DNA of 64,000 bases from Acanthosepion lycidas (GCA_963932145.1 OZ010611.1:59467292-59531291), one strand, 5' to 3'; numbered from the stretch's first letter, positions 27,241 to 37,104 are shown. Notes: generated by a model not told the origin, from the sequence alone. A program made the numbers and translations.

Positions 27241-27298
27241 CGCCCCACTCTAAATCTGGCTTGAAATTATTTGGTCACAAAATGGGTGATAAGTGTCT
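27241..27298 (+). repeat. Truncated satellite monomer beside LTR-1
   Basis: The monomer runs normally to TTGAAATTATTT at 27272, then jumps to GGTCACAAAATGGG, skipping about 80 bp of the usual unit (the segment from TTCATTC to AATTTGT). The satellite then continues to GTCT at 27298, where LTR-1 begins. The deletion is separate from the LTR junction and lies only about 26 bp from it. Confidence 0.85.
27295..27298. repeat. Target-site duplication, left, LTR-1 (GTCT)
   Basis: GTCT ends the satellite on the left and is repeated at 29424-29427, where the satellite resumes at the same point of the monomer (GTCTTATTCTCTTCTG). Because the next left base is T, the duplication can also be read as five bases (GTCTT); the TG...CA rule favours four. 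Confidence 0.8.
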
Positions 27299-27330
27299 TG
27301 TGACGGGTACACACTTGGCCCAGGTTCGAA

Positions 27331-27350
27331 TCCTTTGGTTACGGCGCCAA
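27331..27350 (-). other. LTR-1 terminal conserved box, PBS-like and tRNA-like
   Basis: On the minus strand this reads TTGGCGCCGTAACCAAAGGA, preceded by GACGTCACAG, which resembles an LTR end (CACA) followed by a TGGCGCC-type primer binding site. On the + strand the same DNA ends GGCGCCA and lies just after GGTTCGAATCC (27323-27333), a perfect match to the tRNA B-box consensus. The element nevertheless continues about 32 bp to a second ...GTCACA end at 27299. LTR-2 has the equivalent box at 47490-47509. It may be a former primer binding site absorbed into the LTR, or simply a conserved U5 box. Confidence 0.5.
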
Positions 27351-27360
27351 CTGTGACGTC

Positions 27361-27386
27361 GCTCCTCCTGGTCGCTCCTCCTGGTC
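27361..27386 (+). repeat. 13-bp tandem repeat near the LTR-1 end
   Basis: GCTCCTCCTGGTC occurs twice head to tail. LTR-2 has a related GGAGCAGCGAGGAGCGA stretch at about 47409-47425 in the equivalent place on its own strand. Confidence 0.8.
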
Positions 27387-27459
27387 CCAAGCGTGCCGCT
27401 CCAACCTCTTGGTTAGATGATCACCAGCCTCGCCTTTACCAACCCGCTTCCAATACCTG

Positions 27460-27525
27460 GTTGCTAAAGCAACTGTACTGATCTCCTGTCTGTCTACCCA
27501 CGCTTTTTTTAGATCTTAGACAGAC
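27460..27525 (-). other. U5 double hairpin of LTR-1
   Basis: On the minus strand, hairpin I has arms GTCTGTCTA (27525-27517) and TAGACAGAC (27496-27488) with a 20-nt loop. After 14 nt comes hairpin II, GTTGC-TTTA-GCAAC (27473-27460). LTR-2 has the same two hairpins in the same order, with paired substitutions that keep the stems. The sequence just after hairpin II (CCAGGTATTGGAAGCGGG) is also shared. The position downstream of the inferred transcription start suggests a structured 5' leader RNA that could act in packaging, priming or translation; the role is inference. Confidence 0.7.
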
Positions 27526-28033
27526 GGGACCAGCAGGGATTGGGCCATATGCAAGTTGAGTCCGACACGGGTGGCAAAACACAAGTAAAAGAAAAAAAAA
27601 ACTCACGAGACAAAAAAATTACTGATAAAAAAAAGGGTGACAACCTTTTATATCTAATGTCCGTTACATAAAGAAAAATTGTTCTCATTCCCGACCCGCT
27701 CTGTGGACTATGGCACCAAGCTTCTATCATACAACTTAACGATTTCGAATTGTCTACTCTCTAGAATTGTGTATGTCGGAGTGTGGTTTAGTTCGACACT
27801 GGGGCTAATTTCTATCAATCATTCGCAGTTGATTCTTCTCTTCGACTTGAGTTGTATTTCTTCACTTCGATCTGGTTGGGTCGAATTCTGTTCTCGGCTG
27901 GGCTTGATTTTAACTTCTTCTTCTTCTTCCGTCCAGTAACTCTTTGGCCTTGTCTTCGACTTGGCTGCAACTTCTCCGCGGCTTTCGAGTAATCTTCTTC
28001 TTCGTCGACTTAGATAGAACTTCTCTTGTCTTT

Positions 28034-28149
28034 GACTTGGGCCGGAAGGATTTCTTGTTTTCGACTTGGGCTGGAAGGATTTCTTGTTTTCGACTTGGGC
28101 TGGAAGGATTTCTTGTTTTCGACTTGGGCTGGAAGGATTTCTTGCCGCA
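28034..28149 (-). repeat. 29-bp tandem repeat, four copies, in LTR-1
   Basis: GACTTGGG starts at 28034, 28063, 28092 and 28121, a perfect 29-bp period, with the first copy carrying GCCGGAAGG instead of GCTGGAAGG. Degenerate relatives (TCGACTTGGCTG near 27957, TCGACTTGAG near 27843) suggest expansion from older sequence. LTR-2 has no equivalent, which accounts for part of the length difference. The period is not a multiple of three, so the repeat is not maintained as coding. Confidence 0.9.
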
Positions 28150-28235
28150 ACTCAGCCGCAACTCTCTGTCGTCCGAGGTGATCTCTTCTCGCTGCCGTCC
28201 GGGGCTGAACTCCTTTTTTTGTCGATTGGGGTCCT

Positions 28236-28300
28236 GCTTTTATTGACGCCGCAGCAAACCGGGGTGGGTCTGTCGGCGTCAGGGCTCTCTCGATAATCCC
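28236..28300 (-). promoter_or_regulatory. LTR-1 core promoter with inverted repeat and TATA-like box
   Basis: On the minus strand, GATTATCGAG is followed by an 8-bp perfect inverted repeat, TGACGCCG (28281-28274) and CGGCGTCA (28251-28244), with CCACCCCGGTTTG between the arms, then immediately by AATAAAAGC (28244-28236), a TATA-like element. LTR-2 has the same arrangement (ATTATCGAG, GCCGAC, CACCCCGGTTT, dyad, TATAAA) at 46707-46768, which is why I take this rather than TATAAAAGG at 27652-27644 as the main promoter. Confidence 0.6.
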
Positions 28301-28410
28301 AAAAGTTGCATTAGTTCTGATTTCCCATTATCGCTATTATTTTCACCCCTACTTCCTCACAGTGCCTCTGGGGGGAAGACGCATACCCATCTCTCCCGGT
28401 CTCTCTTATG

Positions 28411-28535
28411 TCAGGTGACCGTTTTCGACCAATGGTTCTTGATCGAGCATTCTCCCTCCTCTTTCCGCATATCACGTGACCGCTTTCGGCTAATGAGACT
28501 GTGGTGGGACGCCTCCCGTCTCCAATCGGGCGTGG
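28411..28535 (-). promoter_or_regulatory. LTR-1 U3 box cluster (GC box, CCAAT, E-box), duplicated
   Basis: Reading the minus strand: CCACGCCCGATTGG (28535-28522) holds a GC/KLF-like box overlapping a reversed CCAAT. It is followed by CATTAGCCGA...TCACGTGA (28494-28472) and a second copy, CATTGGTCGA...TCACCTGA (28434-28411), 61 bp further on. TCACGTGA contains a palindromic E-box. LTR-2 has one copy of each box in the same order at 46485-46528. Which proteins bind is unknown. Confidence 0.55.
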
Positions 28536-29423
28536 CTTACATCGTTCTTGTTCTAAAAAAAAACAAAATCTAATTTGGCCTTTTTCACACGTACGAAAAA
28601 TGATAATCTTGGCTTTTTCTCACCTGGGTTCTGTCAAAACAGCCTGCCGCTAATTAGATGTGACTTCAGGAAAGAATATTGGCGCTATCTGTGAGCCGAG
28701 ACAATCGTTTTCTTTCCTTCTTTGTTTTTGGTCAGACCTGATAGTCAAAAATCTTAATTATCTGAATTGAAAATGTCTCCACTTCATCATCGTGGGGTTC
28801 CAATTTTTAACAGGTCAGAATCTGTATACAGTTCCACCGGTCACCCCCTCAACACAAAAAAAACACCTTTCCTCCGATTAAAATTTCGTTTTCATTGTTC
28901 AAAAAAATCTTTATTGTTTCAGCCAACCTTAACAAAACTTCCATCCTACGCGGACACGGAATTAGTTCAAGCGCTTGACCTGATAATTTTGACACTTGTT
29001 AGGTGCTGGTCGTACGTGTGTGTTTTCGCTTACGACCTGGTTTCGTATTATGTTTCTGTCTTTCCTCTTCTTTTTGTTTTATTTTATTATCTCCAAAACT
29101 CAATTTCTTCAACCAAATATAACAATTTCTATTTCCCTGGATTTCGGTCAGGTAATTTGACCTGATATATTTTGACACCTGTCTTGTCTTAGTTTTACTT
29201 ATGACCGGGTTTTGTTTTATCTATTCCTCTTTCTCTTTCTTTTTATTATATTTTTTTTTCTTCTTCTCTTTGGATCGCCTAAATACAGTTAGAGAATTAT
29301 TCTCAAAACTCAATTATTCTTCGTTTCCAAATAACTAACAACTGGTTAATAAAACGAATAAAAATTAAATCATATTTCTATGAATATCTCTTATTAGTCT
29401 TTCTAAAAATGCAGGGTGCCACA

Positions 29424-29427
29424 GTCT
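29424..29427. repeat. Target-site duplication, right, LTR-1 (GTCT)
   Basis: GTCT directly follows the CCACA end of LTR-1 and begins the resumed satellite. It matches 27295-27298. Confidence 0.8.
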
Positions 29428-30271
29428 TATTCTCTTCTGTTTGAGCCTTGTCTTTACCTTTTTCTTCTATATTTAACATTATGTAGAGGCATGGCACACC
29501 TCTAAATCTGTCTTGAAATTATTTTTCATTCTAATTCATAGAAATGGAGTAGCGCTTAATGGTGTCGGCTCACACAACTGTAAGTTAGAAATAATTTGTG
29601 GGCACAAAATTGGTGATCAGTGTCTTATTCTCTTCTGTTTGTGCCTTGTCTTTACATTTTTCTTCAATATTTAACATTATGTAGAGGCAAGGCACTCCTC
29701 TAAATCTGGCTTGAAATTATTTTTCTTTTTAATTCATAGAAATGGAGTAGCGTGCAATGGTGTCGTCTCATACAACTGGCATTAGTAGAAAAAATTTGTG
29801 GGCACAAAATGGGTGATCAGTGACTTATTCTCTTCTGTTTGAGCCTTGTCTATAACTTTTTCTTCTATATTTTACATTATGTAGAGGCAAGGCACACCTC
29901 TAAATCTGGCTTGAAATTATTTTTCATTCTAATTCACAGAAATGGAGTAGCGTGCAATGGTGTTGTCTCATACAACTGTGAGTTAGTAGAAAAAATTTGT
30001 GGTCACAAAATGGGTGATAAGTGTCTTATTCTCTTCTGTTTGAGCCTTGTCTTTACGTTTTTCTTCTATATTTAACATTATGTAGAGGCAAGGCACACCT
30101 CTAAATCTGTCTTCAAATTATTTTTCATTCTAATTCATAGAAATGGAGTAGCGTTTAATGGTGTCGGCTCATACAACTGTAAGTTAGAAATAATTTGTGG
30201 GCACAAAATTGGGGATCAGTGTTTTATTCTCTTCTGTTTGTGCCTTGTCTTTAGCTTTTTCTTCTATATTT

Positions 30272-31680
30272 AACTTTATGTAGAGGCTAGGCCCCTTTCT
30301 AAATCTGGCTTGAAATTATTTTTCTTTCTAATTCATAGAAATGGAGTAGCGTGCAATAGTGTCGTTTCATACAACTGTGAATTAGTAGAAAAAATTTGTG
30401 GGCACAAAATGGGTGATCAGTGTCTTGTACTGTTCTGTTTGTGCCTTGCTTTTAACTTTTTCTTCTATATTGAACATTTTGTAGAGGCTAGGCACCCCTT
30501 TAAATCTGGCTTGAAATTATTTTTCATTCTAATTCATAGAAATGATGTCGCGTGCAATGGTGTCGTCTCATACAACTGTGAGTTAGTAGAAAAAATTTGT
30601 TGGCACAAAATGGGTGATCAGTGTCTTATACTTTTCTGTTTGAGCCTTGTCTTTATCTTTTTCTTCTATATTTAACATTATGTAGAGGCAAGGCACACCT
30701 CTAAATCTGTCTTGAAATTATTTTTCATTCTAATTCATAGAAATGGAGTAGCGTTTAATGGTGTCGGCTCATACAACTGTGAGTTAGTAGAAAAAATCTG
30801 TGGGCAGAAAATGGGAAATCAGTGTCTTATTCTCTTCTGTTTGTGCCTTGTCTTTACGTTTTTCTTCTATATTTAACATTATGTAGAGGCTAGGACCCCC
30901 TCTAAATCTGGCTAGAAATTATTTTTCTTTCTAATTCATAGAAATGGAGTAGCGTGCAATGGTGTCATCTCTTACAACTGTGAATTAGAAGAAAAAATTT
31001 GTGGGCGCAAAATGGGTCATCAGTGTCTTATTCTCTTCTGTTTGTGCCTTGTCTTTACCTTTCTCTTCTATATTTAACATGATGTAGAGGCAACGCCCCA
31101 CTCTAAATCTGGCTTGAAATTATTTTTCATTCTAATTCATAGAAATGGGGCTGCGTGCAATGGTGTCGTCTCATACAACTGTGAGTTAGTAGAAAATATT
31201 TGTCGGTACAAAATGGGTGATCAGTGTCTTATTCTCTTCTGTTTTTGCCTTATCTTCACCTTTTCCTTCTATATTTAGCATTATGTAGAGGCAAGGCCCC
31301 CCTCTAAATCTGGCTTGAAATTATTTTTCATTCTAATTCATAGAAATGGGGTAGCGTGCAATGGAGTCGTCATATACAACTGTGAGTTAGTAGAAAAAAT
31401 TTGTGGGTACAAAATGGGTGATCAGTGACTTATTCTCTTCTGTTTGTGCCTTTTCTTTACCTTTTTCGTCTATATTTAGCATTATGTAGAGGCAAGGCCC
31501 CCCCCCCTCTAAATCTGGCTTGAAATTATTTTTCATTCTAATTCATAGAAATGGGGTAGCGTGCAATGGTGTCATCTCATGCAACTCTGAATTAGCAGAA
31601 AAAATTTGTGTACACAAAATGGGTGATCAGTGTCTTATAGTGTTCTGTTTGTGCCTTGCCTTTACCTTTTTCTTCTATAT
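30272..31680 (+). repeat. 7-mer HOR, copy 1 (about 1,410 bp)
   Basis: Seven distinguishable monomers in order: m1 (CCCCTTT, TTCTTTC, GTGTCGTTTC, GAATTAGTAG), m2 (GGCACCCCTTT, GATGTCGCG), m3 (GCACACC, CTGTCTT, GTGTCGGCTC, GGGAAATCAG), m4 (AGGACCCCC, GGCTAGAAATT, CATCTCTTAC, GGGCGCAAAATG), m5 (AACATGATG, CAACGCCCC, GGGGCTGCG), m6 (TAGCATTATG, GTCATATACAAC), m7 (long C-run, CAACTCTGAATTAGCAG, CTTATAGTGTTC). This copy defines the unit. Confidence 0.9.
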
Positions 31681-33090
31681 TTAACTTTATGTAGAGGCTA
31701 GGCCCCTTTCTAAATCTGGCTTGAAATTATTTTTCTTTCTAATTCATAGAAATGGAGTAGCGTGCAATAGTGTCGTTTCATACAACTGTGAATTAGTAGA
31801 AAAAATTTGTGGGCACAAAATGGGTGATCAGTGTCTTATACTGTTCTGTTTGTGCCTTGCCTTTAACTTTTTCTTCTATATTTAACATTTTGTAGAGGCT
31901 AGGCACCCCTTTAAATCTGGCTTGAAATTATTTTTCATTCTAATTCATAGAAATGATGTTGCGTGCAATGGTGTCGTCTCATACAACTGTGAGTTAGTAG
32001 AAAAAATTTGTTGGCACAAAATGGGTGATCAGTGTCTTATACTTTTCTGTTTGAGCCTTGTCTTTACCTTTTTCTTCTATATTTAACATTATGTAGAGGC
32101 AAGGCACACCTCTAAATCTGTCTTGAAATTATTTTTCATTCTAATTCATAGAAATGGAGTAGCGTTTAATGGTGTCGGCTCATACAACTGTGAGTTAGTA
32201 GAGAAAATCTGTGGGCAGAAAATGGGAAATCAGTGTCTTATTCTCTTCTGTTTGTGCCTTGTCTTTACCTTTTTCTTCTATATTTAACATTATGTAGAGG
32301 CTAGGACCCCCTCTAAATCTGGCTAGAAATTATTTTCTTTCTAATTCATAGAAATGGAGTAGCGTGCAATGGTGTCATCTCTTACAACTGTGAATTAGAA
32401 GAAAAAATTTGTGGGCGCAAAATGGGTGATCAGTGTCTTATTCTCTTCTGTTTGGGCCTTGTCTTTACCTTTCTCTTCTATATTTAACATGATGTAGAGG
32501 CAACGCCCAACTCTAAATCTGGCTTGAAATTATTTTTCATTGTAATTCATAGAAATGGGGCTGCGTGCAATAGTGTCGTCTCATACAACTGTGAGTTAGT
32601 AGAAAATATTTGTCGGCACAAAATGGGTGATCAGTGTCTTATTCTCTTCTGTTTGTGCCTTATCTTCACCTTTTCCTTCTATATTTAGCATTATGTAGAG
32701 GCAAGGCCCCCCCTCTAAATCTGGCTTGAAATTATTTTTCATTCTAATTCATAGAAATGGGGTAGCGTGCAATGGAGTCATCATATACAACTGTGAGTTA
32801 GTAGAAAAAATTTGTGGGTACAAAATGGGTGATCAGTGTCTTATTCTCTTCTTTTTGTGCCTTCTCTTTACCTTTTTCGTCTATATTTAGCATTATGTAG
32901 AGGCAAGGCCTCCCACCTCTAAATCTGGCTTGAAATTATTTTTCATTCTAATTCATAGAAATGGGGTAGCGTGCAATGGTGTCATCTCATACAACTCTGA
33001 ATTAGCAGAAAAAAATTGTGTGCACAAAATGGGTGATCAGTGTCTTATAGTGTTCTGTTTGTGCCTTGCCTTTACCTTTTTCTTCTATAT
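31681..33090 (+). repeat. 7-mer HOR, copy 2
   Basis: Same monomer order m1 to m7, offset 1,409-1,411 bp from copy 1 (m1 TTAACTTTATG at 31681; m4 TAGGACCCC at 32302 versus 30891). The m4 monomer lacks one T in TATTTTTCTTTC. Confidence 0.9.
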
Positions 33091-34500
33091 TTAACTTTAT
33101 GTAGAGGCTAGGCCCCTTTCTAAATCTGGCTTGAAATTATTTTTCTTTCTAATTCATAGAAATGGAGTAGCGTGCAATAGTGTTGTTTCATACAACTGTG
33201 AATTAGTAGAAAAAATTTGTGGGCACAAAATGGGTGATCAGTGTCTTATACTGTTCTGTTTGTGCCTTGCCTTTACCTTTTTCTTCTATATTTAACTTTA
33301 TGTAGAGGCTAGGCCCCTTTCTAAATCTGGCTTGAAATTATTTTTCTTTCTAATTCATAGAAATGGAGTAGCGTGCAATAGTGTCGTTTCATACAACTGT
33401 GAATTAGTAGAAAAAATTTGTGGGCACAAAATGGGTGATCAGTGTCTTATACTTTTCTGTTTGAGCCTTGTCTTTACCTTTTTCTTCTATATTTAACATT
33501 ATGTAGAGGCAAGGCACACCTCTAAATCTGTCTTGAAATTATTTTTCATTCTAATTCATAGAAATGGAGTAGCGTTTAATGGTGTCGGCTCATACAACTG
33601 TGAGTTAGTAGAAAAAATCTGTGGGCAGAAAATGGGAAATCAGTGTCTTATTCTCTTCTGTTTGTGCCTTGTCTTTACCTTTTTCTTCTATATTTAACAT
33701 TATGTAGAGGCTAGGACCCCCTCTAAATCTGGCTAGAAATTATTTTTCTTTCTAATTCATAGAAATGGAGTAGCGTGCAATGGTGTCATCTCTTACAACT
33801 GTGAATTAGAAGAAAAAATTTGTGGGCGCAAAATGGGTGATCAGTGTCTTATTCTCTTCTGTTTGTGCCTTGTCTTTACCTTTATCTTCTATATTTAACA
33901 TGATGTAGAGGCAACGCCCCACTCTAAATCTGGCTTGAAATTATTTTTCATTCTAATTCATAGAAATGGGGCTGCGTGCAATGGTGTCGTCTCATACAAC
34001 TGTGAGTTAGTAGAAAATATTTGTCGGCACAAAATGGGTGATCAGTGTCTTATTCTCTTCTGTTTGTGCCTTATCTTCACCTTTTCCTTCTATATTTAGC
34101 TTTATGTAGAGGCAAGGCCCCCCCTCTAAATCTGGCTTGAAATTATTTTTCATTCTAATTCATAGAAATGGGGTAGCGTGCAATGGTGTCGTCTCATACA
34201 ACTGTGAGTTAGTAGAAAAAATTTGTGGGCACAAAATGGGTAGTCAGTGTCTTATTCTCTTCTGATTGTGCCTTCTCTTTACCTTTTTCGTCTATATTTA
34301 GCATTATGTAGAGGCAAGGCCCCCCACTCTAAATCCGGCTTGAAATTATTTTTCATTCTACTTCATAGAAATGGGGTAGCGTGCAATGGTGTCATCTCAT
34401 ACAACTCTGAATTAGCAGAAAAAATTTGTGTACGCAAAATGGGTGATCAGTGTCTTATAGTGTTCTGTTTGTGCCTTGCCTTTACCTTTTTCTTCTATAT
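33091..34500 (+). repeat. 7-mer HOR, copy 3, with m2 replaced by m1
   Basis: m1 at 33091 is followed 201 bp later by a second m1-type monomer (33292) in place of m2; m3 to m7 then follow normally. The length stays at 1,410 bp, so the m1-type sequence replaced m2 rather than being inserted. This is typical of gene conversion or a paired unequal exchange. Confidence 0.88.
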
Positions 34501-36312
34501 TTAACTTTATGTAGAGGCTAGGCCCCTTTCTAAATCTGGCTTGAAATTATTTTGCTTTCTAATTCATAGAAATGGAGTAGCGTGCAATAGTGTCGTTTCA
34601 TACAACTGTGAATTAGTAGAAAAAATTTGTTGGCACAAAATGGGTGATCAGTGTCTTATACTTTTCTGTTTGAGCCTTGTCTTTACCTTTTTCTTCTATA
34701 TTTAACATTATGTAGAGGCAAGGCACACCTCTAAATCTGTCTTGAAATTATTTTTCATTCTAATTCATAGAAATGGAGTAGCGTTTAATGGTGTCGGCTC
34801 ATACAACTGTGAGTTAGTAGAAAAAATCTGTGGGCAGAAAATGGGAAATCAGTGTCTTATTCTCTTCTGTTTGTGCCTTGTCTTTACCTTTTTCTTCTAT
34901 ATTTAACATTATGTAGAGGCTAGGACCCCCTCTAAATCTGGCTAGAAATTATTTTTCTTTCTAATTCATAGAAATGGAGTAGCGTGCAATGGTGTCATCT
35001 CTTACAACTGTGAATTAGAAGAAAAAATTTGTGGGCGCAAAATGGGTGATCAGTGTCTTATTCTCTTCTGTTTGTGCCTTGTCTTTACCTTTCTCTTCTA
35101 TATTTAACATGATGTAGAGGCAACGCCCCACTCTAAATCTGGCTTGAAATTATTTTTCATTCTAATTCATAGAAATGGGGCTGCGTGCAATGGTGTCGTC
35201 TCATACAACTGTGAGTTAGTAGAAAAAACTTGTGGGCAAAAAATGGGTGATCAGTGTCTTCTTCTCTTCTGTTTGTGCCTTGTCGTTACCTTTTTCTTCT
35301 ATATTTAGCATTATGTAGGGGCAAGGCACCCCTCAAAATGTGGCTTGACATTATTTTTCATTCTAATTTATAGAAATGGAGTAGCGTGCAATGGTGTCGT
35401 CTCATACAACTGTGAGTTACTAGAAAAAATTTGTGGGCACAAAATGGGTGATCAGTGACTTATTGTCTTCTGTTTGTGCCTTATCTTTACCTTTTTCTTC
35501 TATATTTAACATTATGTAGAGGCTAGGACCCCCTCTAAATCTGGCTAGAAATTATTTTTCTTTCTAATTCATAGAAATGGAGTAGCGTGCAATGGTGTCA
35601 TCTCTTACAACTGTGAATTAGAAGAAAAAATTTGTGGGCGCAAAATGGGTGATCAGTGTCTTATTCTCTTCTGTTTGTGCCTTGTCTTTACCTTTATCTT
35701 CTATATTTAACATGATGTAGAGGCAACGCCCCACTCTAAATCTGGCTTGAAATTATTTTTCATTCTAATTCATAGAAATGGGGCTGCGTGCAATGGTGTC
35801 GTCTCATACAACTGTGAGTTAGTAGAAAATATTTGTCGGCACAAAATGGGTGATCAGTGTCTTATTCTCTTCTGTTTGTGCCTTATCTTCACCTTTTCCT
35901 TCTATATTTAGCATTATGTAGAGGCAAGGCCCCCCCTCTATATCTGGCTTGAAATTATTTTTCATTCTAATTCATAGAAATGGGGTAGCGTGCAATGGTG
36001 TCGTCTCATACAACTGTGAGTTAGTAGAAAAAATTTGTGGGCACAAAATGGGTAGTCAGTGTCTTATTCTCTTCTGATTGTGCCTTCTCTTTACCTTTTT
36101 CGTCTATATTTAGCATTATGTAGAGGCAAGGCCCCCCACTCTAAATCTGGCTTGAAATTATTTTTCATTCTACTTCATAGAAATGGGGTAGCGTGCAATG
36201 GTGTCATCTCATACAACTCTGAATTAGCAGAAAAAATTTGTGTACACAAAATGGGTGATCAGTGTCTTATAGTGTTCTGTTTGTGCCTTGCCTTTACCTT
36301 TTTCTTCTATAT
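34501..36312 (+). repeat. HOR copy 4, rearranged to nine monomers
   Basis: The order is an m1/m2 hybrid (34501; m1 markers to GAATTAGTAG, then m2 markers TTGGCAC and ATACTTTTCTG), m3, m4, the first half of m5, an inserted foreign segment (35220-35504), then m4, m5, m6, m7. The hybrid removes one monomer, and the second m4 plus the insert add the extra length. Confidence 0.85.
35220..35504 (+). repeat. 285-bp segment copied from or to 39044-39328
   Basis: This stretch is identical by eye over 285 bp to 39044-39328 at a constant offset of 3,824 bp (19 monomers). It shares rare variants: AACTTGTGGGCAAAAAATG, GTCTTCTTCTC, TTGTCGTTACC, GTAGGGGCAAGG, CCTCAAAATGTGGCTTGAC, GAGTTACTAG and TTATTGTCTTC. 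The flanks differ: here m5 on the left and m4 on the right, but diverged family D monomers at 39 kb. Confidence 0.88.
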
Positions 36313-36920
36313 TTAACTTTATGTAGAGGCTAGGCCCCTTTCTAAATCTGGCTTGAAATTATTTTTCTTTCTAATTCATAGAAATGGAGTAGCGTGCAAT
36401 AGTGTCGTTTCATACAACTGTGAATTAGTAGAAAAAATTTGTTGGCACAAAATGGGTGATCAGTGTCTTATACTTTTCTGTTTGAGCCTTGTCTTTACCT
36501 TTTTCTTCTATATTTAACATTATGTAGAGGCAAGGCACACCTCTAAATCTGTCTTCAAATTATTTTTCATTCTAATTCATAGAAATGGAGTAGCGTTTAA
36601 TGGTGTCGGCTCATACAACTGTGAGTTAGTAGAAAAAATCTGTGGGCAGAAAATGGGAAATCAGTGTCTTATTCTCTTCTGTTTGTGCCTTGTCTTTACC
36701 TTTTTCTTCTATATTTAACATGATGTAGAGGCAACGCCCCACTCTAAATCTGGCTTGAAATTATTTTTCATTCTAATTCATAGAAATGGGGCTGCGTGCA
36801 ATGGTGTCGTCTCATACAACTGTGAGTTAGTAGAAAATATTTGTCGGCACAAAATGGGTGATCAGTGTCTTATTCTCTTCTGTTTGTGCCTTATCTTCAC
36901 CTTTTCCTTCTATATTTAAC
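36313..36920 (+). repeat. HOR copy 5, partial
   Basis: Begins with the same m1/m2 hybrid as copy 4, then m3 (36520 on), then m5 directly (AACATGATG at 36717), so m4 is missing. After m5 the array passes into diverged family D. Confidence 0.8.
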
Positions 36921-37104
36921 ATTATGTAGAGGAAAGTCACCCCTCTAAATCTGGCTTGAAATTATTTTTCATTTTAATTCATAGAAATGGAGTAGCGTGC
37001 AATGGTGTCGTCTCATAAAACTGTGAGTTAGTAGAAAAAATTTGTGGGCAAAAAATGGGTGATCAGTGTCTTATTCTCTTCTGTTTGTGCCTTGTATTTA
37101 CCTT

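Larger units (their letters stand above)
23809..27298 (+). repeat. Satellite array, family B
   Basis: From about 23809 the array uses different diagnostic variants: TTTAACATTATG, CTGGCTTGAAATT, CAACTGTGAGTTAGTAG, TTGTTGGCACAAAATG, CTTATACTGTTC and CCTTGCCTTTACC. The change happens inside one monomer: its left part still reads family A (GTCTTTAGC) and the right part reads family B. About 17 monomers follow, moderately diverged. The block ends in a damaged monomer broken by LTR-1. Confidence 0.95.
27299..29423 (-). mobile_element. Solo LTR of a retrotransposon (LTR-1, 2,125 bp)
   Basis: A 2,125-bp non-satellite insertion begins TGTGACGGG and ends GTGCCACA on the + strand, so it has TG...CA ends with short imperfect terminal inverted repeats, and is flanked by GTCT duplications. 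Read on the minus strand it starts TGTGGCACC, has an A-rich U3, a box cluster (28535 to 28411), a TATA-like core promoter (28300 to 28236), four 29-bp tandem repeats, two adjacent hairpins (27525 to 27460) and a conserved terminal box. No gag, pol or env frame is present; the open frames inside are short and lack recognisable domains. The order of elements matches LTR-2, which fixes the strand. A Ty3/gypsy-like origin is plausible but is inference from the short target duplication and a TGGCGCC-type motif. Confidence 0.82.
29424..36920 (+). repeat. Satellite array, family C
   Basis: Satellite resumes after LTR-1. The first four monomers contain a 3-unit repeat: CTAAATCTGTCTT with TTAATGGTGTCGGCTC and the shortened GTTAGAAATAATTTG near 29505-29600 and again near 30108-30205. 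From 30272 the array is organised as a 7-monomer higher-order repeat, listed below. Family C is B-like (CTGGCTTGAAATT, AACATTATG), but position 1 of the HOR carries the family A half TTTAACTTTATGTAGAGGCTAGGCCCCTTT, so it is an A/B hybrid. The HOR fades after about 36720. Confidence 0.95.

Noticed and set aside
27311-27350. tRNA gene suggested by GGTTCGAATCC and ...GGCGCCA
   Set aside because: There is no 5' half, D-arm, anticodon arm or A box upstream, since the satellite begins 22 bp away. It is at most a tRNA-derived or primer-site fragment at the LTR end.
27644-27652. TATAAAAGG on the minus strand of LTR-1 as main promoter
   Set aside because: It is a good TATA match, but has no counterpart at this place in LTR-2, whereas the block at 28236-28300 is conserved. 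A secondary role remains possible.
27910-28161. Lys/Arg-rich repeated peptide frame across the 29-bp repeat
   Set aside because: The repeat period is 29 bp, so each copy is read in a different frame. The apparent repeated peptide is a by-product of the tandem DNA repeat.
28767-29165. 132-codon frame on the + strand of LTR-1
   Set aside because: It lies in U3, antisense to the LTR, has low-complexity composition and no recognisable domain. LTR-2 has no equivalent.
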